Of a DNA stretch of 64,000 bases, positions 27,067-34,413 are shown in pieces. Numbering within the stretch: position 1 is the first letter of the stretch; each line of letters begins with the position of its first letter. Position numbers and translations under genes: made by a program. The notes beneath the pieces were generated by a model. The model had not been told where the DNA came from and did no database searches. It saw only the letters and a list, made by a program, of their open reading frames with translations. The stretch is from Roseovarius sp. W115 (GTDB taxonomy: Bacteria; Pseudomonadota; Alphaproteobacteria; Rhodobacterales; Rhodobacteraceae): assembly GCF_032842945.2 (NCBI RefSeq), contig NZ_CP146606.1, positions 3,414,501-3,478,500 on the forward strand. The letters run 5' to 3'.

Positions 27067-28670
27067 AGAACAAGCGTTTTGCTTTGCACCACACGTGACA
27101 ACTGCGCACAGTCTTGCGGGGCTTCATCCTGCGCAACAAGCCGCAAAAAATAGTCAGCCCCGGTTTGCTCCAGGATGTCGACCATGCCAGCGCACGTCGC
27201 CGCATGACGTTGATCCTCACTCCAGCGGATCGCGGCCAACCACCCAGCAGCATCGCGATTTTCGGGTGAAGGATCCACGATCTGGTCGATGCGTTCCCGA
27301 GTCAAAGCGGCTTGTTCGGGTTGAGCCACGGAAAACAGCTTGAAGTCCACATAGGCGCTGCGTTGCGCAATCAAACGAAATTCAGACAAACTGATTGGGA
27401 TGACAAAAAGCGCATCCCGCGGTGTGACATCACGTATTTCCTCCAGCGCTTGTCGCGTTTCTGCAGGAACAGGCGGGACAGACGGTTTGGCCGGGAACAA
27501 AAGTAAAAGAGCTGTGACCAAACCAATGGTCAAAAGTGATTTCCTCCGCGCGTCATGGCCTATACGCCACATAAGGATGCCAAGCACGATGAAAAACACA
27601 CCTCCAACAGAGATGTTCAGAGCGATAACACCACCCAAAAGGCCGCCACTTAACCAGTGCAGCGATGACCAAGGCGCACGCAAAAGCCCGGCGAGAGCCA
27701 GGGCCGGCGCAATTGCAAACATAATGGGCGTGGAGCGGTTGGCATCAAGAACGAACAGGGGAACCCAGTCGGAGAGGCTCAACTTGTAAATCATGATTGT
27801 GATCATGTGCAAAAGGGCGAAACTGATCATGACACCCAAAGCAAACCGGCCGATTGAGGCATCAGAACGCATCAGTTGCAAACTGCCTACAAGACCGGCC
27901 AACAGATATACAGTCGCCACACCGATGGAGTGCCAGGTTGGATCGTAGTGATGCGGTGCCCGAAACCGGTAAGCCTCTTCGATAATGTCTAGGGACACCG
28001 CAGTGTCAGGGACGGCCCAGAGGGATGACAAAATCGGTAACGCGGCGGGAAGGGCCACAAGGATGGCTGCAAGCGCCATTTTGACCGCATCGCCTGGATG
28101 TCTAAGCAAAGCGCCGACCCCGGCAATCAGGGCGCCGTGAAACGCTGTCATGGGCTGCGCGAAAACGGCCAACCCCAAGAGCACCCCCGCAAACAAAGAT
28201 TTACGCAAGCAAGCGGCAGAAATAGCGCCCAGCACCAAAGCGAGTGCGACGTTGTGATGGTGAAAGAAGGGAGAAATGAGCCCGCCAAAATCTCCACGGC
28301 CCAGTCCATCCAACCGCACCTCAACACCAAGGCCCAACACCAATGGCAAGGCAAAAAGCGGCGCTCCGAGTGCGATCAGCAAGACATACAATACGACTGC
28401 GACGCCAGCGGCCAACACCCATAGGGCCATGCGGAACACCGGTTCAACACCAAAGGTCGCTGTGCCCAAAGCATGCAGCCAATCGTAGACTTTGGCGTGA
28501 TTGGCAAAGAGCCGCAGTTGATCATCCCGCGGGTATAGCGTCGGGTCGACGCGATAGTCAGCCAGAGGTGCATAGGCAAAATCATCGCCATAGGGGTACG
28601 GAAAATACCCGATGAATGCGTGGGCCAAAAGCCCAAGGGCCACCGCAAACAGGATGTGGTGCAGGTGCAT
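27048..28670 (-). CDS. Polytopic membrane protein, possible GT-C glycosyltransferase
   Basis: The 540-aa protein has about ten or more hydrophobic helices. Just after helix 1 lies an acidic pair, YGDDFAYAPLADY, the position where GT-C glycosyltransferases keep catalytic acids. FFHHHNVAL and RAPHHYDPTWHS are further His-rich loops. A soluble-looking C-terminal domain of about 130 aa follows. It converges on gtrA with a 19-nt overlap, so a GtrC-type role is attractive, but no family is assigned with certainty. Confidence 0.65.
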   Translation of the reverse strand: MHLHHILFAVALGLLAHAFIGYFPYPYGDDFAYAPLADYRVDPTLYPRDDQLRLFANHAKVYDWLHALGTATFGVEPVFRMALWVLAAGVAVVLYVLLIALGAPLFALPLVLGLGVEVRLDGLGRGDFGGLISPFFHHHNVALALVLGAISAACLRKSLFAGVLLGLAVFAQPMTAFHGALIAGVGALLRHPGDAVKMALAAILVALPAALPILSSLWAVPDTAVSLDIIEEAYRFRAPHHYDPTWHSIGVATVYLLAGLVGSLQLMRSDASIGRFALGVMISFALLHMITIMIYKLSLSDWVPLFVLDANRSTPIMFAIAPALALAGLLRAPWSSLHWLSGGLLGGVIALNISVGGVFFIVLGILMWRIGHDARRKSLLTIGLVTALLLLFPAKPSVPPVPAETRQALEEIRDVTPRDALFVIPISLSEFRLIAQRSAYVDFKLFSVAQPEQAALTRERIDQIVDPSPENRDAAGWLAAIRWSEDQRHAATCAGMVDILEQTGADYFLRLVAQDEAPQDCAQLSRVVQSKTLVLYGPSR

Positions 28671-28807
28671 GCCTGACTGCTCTTTTCTTGTTTCTTGTGC
28701 GACTTACGCATGAAAAATGCCCGCAAATCAAGGCAGCACGGAACAACGCTCCATGCCATGACGCACGCAAAGCACGGTTGGTCCGAAAACACTGTCGGGA
28801 ATGGATT

Positions 28808-28893
28808 TGGTACCCAAGGCCGGACTCGAACCGGCACGCCCGCAAAGGCGGGGGATTTTGAATCCCCTGCGTCTACCATTCCGCCACTTGGGC
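28808..28893 (-). tRNA. tRNA-Leu (CAA)
   Basis: Minus-strand cloverleaf: acceptor GCCCAAG pairs with CTTGGGT, the D-arm contains AATGGTAGACG, the anticodon loop is TTCAAAA (anticodon CAA), a long variable arm CGCCTTTGCGG marks a class II tRNA, and the T-loop is GGTTCGAGTCC. CCA is encoded (28808-28810). It decodes UUG. Confidence 0.95.
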
Positions 28894-29025
28894 ACGCGGG
28901 TGACTTCTAGCCAATGCGCGCAGGCGCGTCCAGAGGGGACTGACCGGGAAAATGCAATGCTTTGCCCTTGACGCGATACCGGACGCATGGTCATTCGCAA
29001 ACAGGTACACTATTGAGGCCGTTTC

Positions 29026-29604
29026 ATGCTGCGACGTCTGTACGATTGGGTCATTTCTCTGGCCGACCATCCCCGCGCGCTTTGGGTGCTGGCGGTGGTG
29101 TCTTTTGTCGAAAGCTCGGTCTTTCCCATCCCCCCTGATGTCCTTATGATCCCCATGATCATTGCCCGCCCGTCGCGCGCCTGGCTGATCGCCGGGGTCG
29201 CCTTGGTGAGCTCGGTCTTAGGTGGCATGCTTGGCTACGCGATCGGGGCCTTTGCCTATGAACAGCTTGGTCAGCCTATTCTTGAGGCATTGGGCAAGGG
29301 CGAGGCGATGGACGCCTTTAACGACAAATTCAATGATTTAGGCTTCTGGGCCGTGCTGACGGCGGGTGTCACGCCCTTCCCTTACAAGGTCATCACGATC
29401 ATGTCCGGGTGGACCGGCATGCCGCTCTTTACCTTTATTGCCACATCAATCCTGGCGCGCGGCTTGCGGTTTTTCCTTGTCGCCTGGCTCTTGTGGAAAT
29501 TTGGCGCGCCGATCCGTGATTTCATCGAACGCCGTCTTGGGTTGATGACAATCCTGTTTGTCATCCTGCTTTTTGGCGGGTTTTATGTTCTGAAATTCCT
29601 ATGA
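29026..29604 (+). CDS. YqaA/DedA-related membrane protein
   Basis: The 192-aa VTT/SNARE-associated-type membrane protein shows SSVFPIPPDVLMIPM near residue 30, the re-entrant hairpin motif of DedA/YqaA proteins, plus TPFPYKVITIMSGW. DedA-family proteins act in lipid-carrier or phospholipid translocation and envelope homeostasis. It overlaps dsbB by 4 nt. Confidence 0.85.
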   Translation: MLRRLYDWVISLADHPRALWVLAVVSFVESSVFPIPPDVLMIPMIIARPSRAWLIAGVALVSSVLGGMLGYAIGAFAYEQLGQPILEALGKGEAMDAFNDKFNDLGFWAVLTAGVTPFPYKVITIMSGWTGMPLFTFIATSILARGLRFFLVAWLLWKFGAPIRDFIERRLGLMTILFVILLFGGFYVLKFL

Positions 29605-30062
29605 CACAACGTCAGCTCTATATCCTGCTGGCCGCTGGTGGATCAGCCGGGCTGCTGCTTGCAGCATTCGCGTTCCAGCATCTGGGTGGGATGGCCCCCT
29701 GCAAGCTTTGCATATGGCAGCGCTGGCCGCATGGCGCGGCGATTGGGATCGGCGCTTTGGCTTTGATACTCCCATGGGTTCTGTTGCCGTTGCTGGGTGC
29801 TTTGGCGGCTTTGATGACCGCTGGTATTGGCGCCTACCATACAGGTGTCGAAAAAGGCTGGTGGGACGGGCCATCAAGCTGTTCGTCGCAGAGCACCGAA
29901 GGCTTGTCAGCGCAAGAACTGATGGATCAGATCCTTTCTGCACCATTGGTGCGTTGTGATGAAGTGCCTTGGTCTATGTTTGGATTGTCTATGGCCAGCT
30001 GGAACACGGTTGTCGCATTAGCGCTCGCGGGTCTCTGGCTAAAGGCCGCACGCGCCAGCTAG
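29601..30062 (+). CDS. dsbB: Disulfide bond formation protein DsbB
   Basis: The 153-aa inner-membrane quinone reductase re-oxidises DsbA. It has four membrane helices, a first periplasmic CxxC (CKLC, in APCKLCIWQRWPH) and a second periplasmic loop with cysteines in SSCSS and VRCDEVPW. Short by a few residues relative to E. coli DsbB but complete for the alphaproteobacterial form. Coupled to the YqaA-like gene. Confidence 0.9.
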   Translation: MTQRQLYILLAAGGSAGLLLAAFAFQHLGGMAPCKLCIWQRWPHGAAIGIGALALILPWVLLPLLGALAALMTAGIGAYHTGVEKGWWDGPSSCSSQSTEGLSAQELMDQILSAPLVRCDEVPWSMFGLSMASWNTVVALALAGLWLKAARAS

Positions 30063-30067
30063 GCCGC

Positions 30068-30516
30068 CTACCCGGCCTGCTTTTTCGTGTTGAGCAGAAG
30101 GTTGGTCTCTGACGTGGCCACACCTTCAATCCGGCGGACCGCGCTCAGCACATCATCAAGCTCTTCCAGCGTGTTCGTTCCGATCTCAACGATCAGGTCC
30201 CAGCGTCCATTGGTGCTATGGACCGCGCGGATGGCACTGATCCCGCTCAGGTGACGCACGATACGATCCGCCCCCTGCCCTCAATGCCCAGCATCATCAG
30301 ACCCCGCACCGCATCGCGATGCGTGTCGCCGCGCACCTGCACGGTGAACCCAATGATGTCGCCTCGGGCTTGCAACCGGTCTATGCGCGCGCGCACCGTG
30401 GTCCGCGAGACCCCCAAAAGCCCGGCGAGTTCTGATAAGGACGCCCGTGCATCGTGACGCAACGCAGACAGTAACTTGCGGTCTTTTTCGTCCATTTCGC
30501 AATCATAGCCTTTCAT
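30068..30516 (-). pseudogene. AsnC/Lrp-family regulator split by a frameshift
   Basis: The N-terminal half (30516 or 30495 down to about 30276) encodes an AsnC HTH (LSELAGLLGVSRTTVRARIDRL). The C-terminal ligand-binding half (about 30270 to 30068) is in another frame and contains IRAVHSTNGRWDLIVEIGT. The break falls at a run of five C (G on the coding strand) at 30271-30275. Adding one base would restore the expected GADRIVRHLSGI junction. Alternatives are a sequencing error or a slippery site. It is divergent from arginase, which such regulators commonly control. Confidence 0.8.
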
Positions 30517-30610
30517 TCTGTCAAAGCTGGTTTCGTTTAGTGCAAAATGATCGCTTCAAAAACCCACAAATCGAAAACATTCTATATGCAAGATTCTGGA
30601 GAAACGACGC

Positions 30611-31537
30611 ATGAAGAAGAACAGCTGTATTTTGGTTGGTGCCCCTGTGGACAGTGGCAAGAAACGTGCCGGATGCCTGATGGGGCCGGATGCTTACCGT
30701 GTTGCCGGGCTTACGACAGCGCTGGAGGATCTGGACCTCGACGTCCAGGATTGGGGCAATGTCGCGGCTGAACCCGCAGATGTGCCTGCAAGCCTGCCGC
30801 AGCATATCTTTGAGCCTGCGTTGACCATCGGCTGGACAACGGCGCTGATTGACGCAACCGAACGCGCTATGGCCGAAGGCCTGCCAGTGTTCCTTGGGGG
30901 CGATCACAGCCTGTCCCTGGGCACAGTGGTCGGTGCAGCCAATCACGCCGCCAAGACGGGCAAACCGCAATTCGTGCTCTGGCTCGACGCGCATACCGAT
31001 TTCCACACGCCGCAGACGACCGCGTCGGGCAACATGCATGGGACGCCCCTGGGTTATGCCAGTGGTCGCGAAGGGTTTGGCGGGTTTCCAGAGGTGCGCA
31101 ACCCTGTGCCCTTTGGCAATATCTGCTTTCTTGGCTTGCGGTCAGTCGACCCCGATGAACGTCTTTTTCTGCAGGACACCGACGCACTCTGTCATGACAT
31201 GCGCACAATCGACGAGAAAGGCATTGCCCGCCCGCTGGCGGCCTTCCTTGACGATGTGGCCCGCGCTGGCGGAGCTTTGCATGTCTCGCTGGATGTGGAT
31301 TTCCTCGATCCGACCTACGCACCCGCCGTGGGCACCACGGTTCCGGGTGGCGCGACCATTCGAGAGGCCCATCTGGTGATGGAAATGATCTGCGACAGCG
31401 GCTTGATGACCTCGCTGGACCTGGTGGAACTGAACCCGCATCTAGATGAACGCGGCCGCACGGCACAGGTCATGGTCGACCTCGCCGCCTCGGCGCTTGG
31501 CCGTCGCGTCTTTGACCGCCCAACAGGGGTGTTCTGA
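30611..31537 (+). CDS. rocF: Arginase
   Basis: The 308-aa ureohydrolase splits arginine into ornithine and urea. Mn-binding motifs are GGDHS (His), DAHTDFH (three ligands) and SLDVDFLDP (two Asp), in the normal order, and the arginase-type SGNMHG loop is present. It shares one base with the downstream ornithine cyclodeaminase gene, forming an arginine-to-proline route. The AsnC/Lrp gene lies divergently 95 nt upstream. Confidence 0.93.
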   Translation: MKKNSCILVGAPVDSGKKRAGCLMGPDAYRVAGLTTALEDLDLDVQDWGNVAAEPADVPASLPQHIFEPALTIGWTTALIDATERAMAEGLPVFLGGDHSLSLGTVVGAANHAAKTGKPQFVLWLDAHTDFHTPQTTASGNMHGTPLGYASGREGFGGFPEVRNPVPFGNICFLGLRSVDPDERLFLQDTDALCHDMRTIDEKGIARPLAAFLDDVARAGGALHVSLDVDFLDPTYAPAVGTTVPGGATIREAHLVMEMICDSGLMTSLDLVELNPHLDERGRTAQVMVDLAASALGRRVFDRPTGVF

Positions 31538-32589
31538 TGACCAATCCAATCCCCTCTGACAAAGCCCTCGTCCCCTTCGTCTCGGTCGATCACATGATGA
31601 AGCTGGTGCATCACATTGGCATTGAACCTATGCTGATCGGCCTGGCGGATTACATCGAAGCCGATTTCAAACGCTGGGAGCTTTTTGATAAAACCCCGCG
31701 CGTGGCGAGCCATTCGGATGTGGGTGTGATTGAACTTATGCCCACCTCGGATGGCGAGGCGTATGGCTTCAAATACGTCAACGGCCACCCCAAGAACACC
31801 AAGGAAGGGCTGCAAACCGTGACGGCCTTTGGCCTCTTGGCGGATGTTGATACGGGCTATCCGGTTCTTCTGACCGAAATGACAATCCTGACAGCGCTGC
31901 GCACGGCGGCCACCTCAGCCATGGTGGCCAAACACCTCGCCCCCAAAGGCGCTGACACGATGGCCATGATCGGCAATGGAGCGCAGTCGGAGTTTCAGAG
32001 CCTGGCCATGAAGGCGCTTTGTGGGCTGAAAACCGTGCAACTGTGGGACAGTGACCCGAAAGCCACCGAAAAAGCGGCGCGCAACTTGCAGGGGCTTGGT
32101 CTGAACGTGGTGCCCTGCGCCAGCGCCGAAGACAGCATGGAAGGTGCTCAGATCATCACCACCTGCACGGCGGACAAGCAATGCGCAACAATTCTGACGG
32201 ACAACATGGTGGGCGAAGGGGTCCATATCAACGCCATCGGCGGGGACTGCCCCGGCAAGACCGAGTTGGCTCCGGCCATCCTGCATCGGTCTGATATCTT
32301 TGTGGAATACCCCGAACAGACCCGGATCGAAGGAGAAATACAGCAGCTGGACGACGACCATCCGGTCACCGAATTCTGGCAGGTTCTCACCGGCAAGGCC
32401 AAAGGCCGCACCGATGATCGTCAGATCACGCTCTTTGACAGCGTTGGCTTTGCCATCGAGGATTTTTCGGCGCTGCGCTACGTGCGCGATCATATCCATG
32501 ATGCCGGATGTTTCATAGAGCTGGACCTGCTCGCCGACCCGGACGACCCACGTGACCTTTTCGGCATGGTACAGCGCGCAGGGGCCTGA
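31537..32589 (+). CDS. ocd: Ornithine cyclodeaminase
   Basis: The 350-aa mu-crystallin-family enzyme turns ornithine into proline plus ammonia with bound NAD. Seen are the Rossmann loop MIGNGAQSEFQ, the substrate-side INAIGGDCPGKTEL (with the catalytic Asp) and PTSDGEAYGFKYVNGHP. Translation is coupled to arginase, and together they let the cell use arginine as a nitrogen source. Confidence 0.93.
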   Translation: MTNPIPSDKALVPFVSVDHMMKLVHHIGIEPMLIGLADYIEADFKRWELFDKTPRVASHSDVGVIELMPTSDGEAYGFKYVNGHPKNTKEGLQTVTAFGLLADVDTGYPVLLTEMTILTALRTAATSAMVAKHLAPKGADTMAMIGNGAQSEFQSLAMKALCGLKTVQLWDSDPKATEKAARNLQGLGLNVVPCASAEDSMEGAQIITTCTADKQCATILTDNMVGEGVHINAIGGDCPGKTELAPAILHRSDIFVEYPEQTRIEGEIQQLDDDHPVTEFWQVLTGKAKGRTDDRQITLFDSVGFAIEDFSALRYVRDHIHDAGCFIELDLLADPDDPRDLFGMVQRAGA

Positions 32590-32660
32590 CCTTGCGCACT
32601 TGGGTTGCCTAACGGGGAACATGCCACTACACCCGCTTGCAAAACGGACAGGCACCTCCA

Positions 32661-33317
32661 ATGGCATCCCTCAAGAAATGGCTCGACCGGCGTAAAAACC
32701 CTTGGAAAGGCGTGTTTTACGACGCGTTCAAAGCGTGGCGTCGGGACAATGCGGCAGAGCGGCTGAAGGCCTATGCAGACCTTCCACCAGAACCGACCGT
32801 GTTTGATTTCGGCGGGTACAAAGGCGAGTGGACCGATATTGTTCTGGCCGATGCCCCGGACGCAAAGATGCATATTTTTGAGCCACACCCCCGGTTTGCT
32901 GAGGCACTAGAGGCCAAGTACGATGGCAAATTCCGTATATCCGTGCATCCCTTCGCGCTGGGGTCAAAGGCGGACACCATGAAGCTGTCGGATGCTGACA
33001 ATGCCTCTTCTGCCGTCGCGGATGGCGGTGGCGACATTGAGGCGCCTATTCACGCCGTTCAGGAGTTTTTCGAGGCGCATGACATTCCCGCCATCGAACT
33101 CATGAAGATGAATATCGAAGGCGGCGAATATGATCTTTTGCCTGCACTGATCGACAGCGGTGTGATGACCCGAGTGGGCAAGCTGCAGGTGCAGTTTCAT
33201 CTCTTTGACGAAGGGTTCATTGCCAAACGCGATGCCATTCGCGAAACACTCAGCGCCACGCATGACTGCGCCTGGGTTTATCCCTTTGTCTGGGAAGAAT
33301 GGCGCAAGCGTAAATAA
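32661..33317 (+). CDS. FkbM-family methyltransferase
   Basis: The 218-aa protein starts at the ATG at 32661. SAM-binding FDFGGYKGEWTD and HIFEPHPRF, and the FkbM-typical ELMKMNIEGGEYDLLPAL, identify the family. Such enzymes O-methylate sugars or small molecules. It follows ocd by 70 nt and is probably separate in function. A hairpin terminator follows. Confidence 0.85.
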   Translation: MASLKKWLDRRKNPWKGVFYDAFKAWRRDNAAERLKAYADLPPEPTVFDFGGYKGEWTDIVLADAPDAKMHIFEPHPRFAEALEAKYDGKFRISVHPFALGSKADTMKLSDADNASSAVADGGGDIEAPIHAVQEFFEAHDIPAIELMKMNIEGGEYDLLPALIDSGVMTRVGKLQVQFHLFDEGFIAKRDAIRETLSATHDCAWVYPFVWEEWRKRK

Positions 33318-33329
33318 ACAAAGAAAAAC

Positions 33330-33346
33330 GGGGGCATAAAGCCCCC
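33330..33346 (+). terminator. Hairpin after the FkbM gene
   Basis: GGGGGC (33330-33335), loop ATAAA, GCCCCC (33341-33346), 13 nt after the stop. The A-rich tract before the stem suits a bidirectional terminator; only a weak T-tract follows. Confidence 0.6.
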
Positions 33347-33399
33347 CGGTCAGAGTTTCGCCACTCAGGCTCACTATTTGTACCGCCCGGTTTCTGCCT

Positions 33400-33538
33400 G
33401 CGGCCTGAGCGCCGTCAGGGGCGAGCGCACCCGCCCCGTGTGGCTTTGGGCGACGCTTTTTAGCGTCTTGCCCGATTTCGTCGGGACCGGCGGCTATCTT
33501 GGGGACACCGGCCGGTCCCTGGCGCGCTTGGGTGCGCG
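33400..33538. other. Noncoding segment packed with hairpins
   Basis: Consecutive perfect stems occur: GACGC/GCGTC (33452-33456 with 33463-33467), CCCGA/TCGGG (33471-33475 with 33481-33485), GGGACCGGC/GCCGGTCCC (33483-33491 with 33511-33519) and CGCGC/GCGCG (33523-33527 with 33534-33538). No convincing gene. It borders the ImmA islet and could be a repeat or structured RNA. Confidence 0.5.
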
Positions 33539-33577
33539 TGTTGAGTTACTTGCACTTTAAACTTGTATGGCGCGCAT

Positions 33578-34141
33578 TCATGCTTCGAATCTCACTTCTT
33601 CAAAGCGGCGAGCCACGAATGGGACTGACAAATCTAATCTTCGTGCAAGTGAAGCTGGTGTGCCTTCGATAAATTCCGCGGTTTTCCTGAGTAGATTGGC
33701 TGGAAGCAACACGTTCGCAGCGAAAACGTCGGCTTCTCGTTCGAAAGCCTTCGGAAAGTCTTGCGAATAGTCCCACCCATCTCCTGACCTGTAACCCGAT
33801 GCAAAATCGAAAATCTCCGCAGAACGCTTCTTATCTTCGAGGAAATGATCGCTGTTTCTATGCAGCACAAAATGCCCCAACTCATGGGCTAAAGTGAATT
33901 TCTTGCGTGCCACTGAGTGAACAGAGTTCAATACTACTTTGTATCCTGAGTCTGACCCACACGTCTCGTCGAACTGAATAAACCCGCTTACAGATTCGTG
34001 AAGGTTTTCTTCGAAAACTTTCAGTCCCAGACGATGCGCCAGATGCACAGGATCTCCGCCTAACTCAGAAGTAAACTCTCTCAGGATGCCGCGGTCACTG
34101 TCTGAAATTCGGGTATCATGTTTGAAATTTACGACCGTCAT
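33578..34141 (-). CDS. ImmA/IrrE-family zinc metallopeptidase
   Basis: The 187-aa protein carries the zincin motif HELGH (86-90) followed by a downstream Glu in FEREADVFAANVLLP, the ImmA/IrrE hallmark. Members cleave or inactivate XRE-type repressors in phage, toxin-antitoxin or stress circuits. No XRE repressor is recognisable next to it, which is unusual. It overlaps a small upstream frame by 4 nt. The DNA is AT-rich relative to surroundings. Confidence 0.85.
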   Translation of the reverse strand: MTVVNFKHDTRISDSDRGILREFTSELGGDPVHLAHRLGLKVFEENLHESVSGFIQFDETCGSDSGYKVVLNSVHSVARKKFTLAHELGHFVLHRNSDHFLEDKKRSAEIFDFASGYRSGDGWDYSQDFPKAFEREADVFAANVLLPANLLRKTAEFIEGTPASLARRLDLSVPFVARRFEEVRFEA

Positions 34142-34341
34142 GAAGCGATCCTTTCAGCCGGACCACTTTCTAAGGTCTCTCTCAAGCCATCGACTTCAGA
34201 AACCACTATTCTGAGCACAGCTTCTTTTTCTTCAAGCTCAACCAATCTTTCTGCGCGCACGATTTTGTACTTTAATATCAATGAGTAGGTTTTTTTACCA
34301 TGCCTTTGGCGGCACGCAGTACCCAACTCGAGAGAAACCAA
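34138..34341 (-). CDS. Small charged ORF overlapping immA
   Basis: A frame of up to 67 aa ends in a 4-nt overlap with the ImmA gene. Its second half is Glu-rich and likely helical (ERLVELEEKEAVL). Starts are only TTG: the one at 34341 overlaps the 40-aa gene in another frame, and the one at 34281 would give 47 aa directly after that gene's stop. No family recognised; it may be the missing antitoxin or partner. Weakly supported. Confidence 0.35.
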   Translation of the reverse strand: MVSLELGTACRQRHGKKTYSLILKYKIVRAERLVELEEKEAVLRIVVSEVDGLRETLESGPAERIAS

Positions 34342-34400
34342 CCCGCTTGCACCAGTGCCCAGACTGACGCTGCAAATCCTATGGATTCTGGAAAGGTCAT
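34278..34400 (-). CDS. Small membrane protein downstream of nrdJ (40 aa)
   Basis: The ATG at 34400 is preceded by a near-ideal ribosome-binding site GGAGGA (34408-34413, 7-nt gap) that sits in the end of nrdJ; the start is 13 nt after the nrdJ stop. The peptide has one hydrophobic, Trp-rich helix (about residues 6-28) and a basic tail ending KKPTH. No known family. The strong translation signal makes it a good small-gene candidate co-transcribed with nrdJ. Confidence 0.6.
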   Translation of the reverse strand: MTFPESIGFAASVWALVQAGWFLSSWVLRAAKGMVKKPTH

Positions 34401-34413
34401 CAGTCCATCCTCC

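Noticed and set aside
33378..33560. 60-codon frame over the hairpin array
   Set aside because: Most of it overlaps perfect stems, it lacks a ribosome-binding site, and the translation resembles no family.
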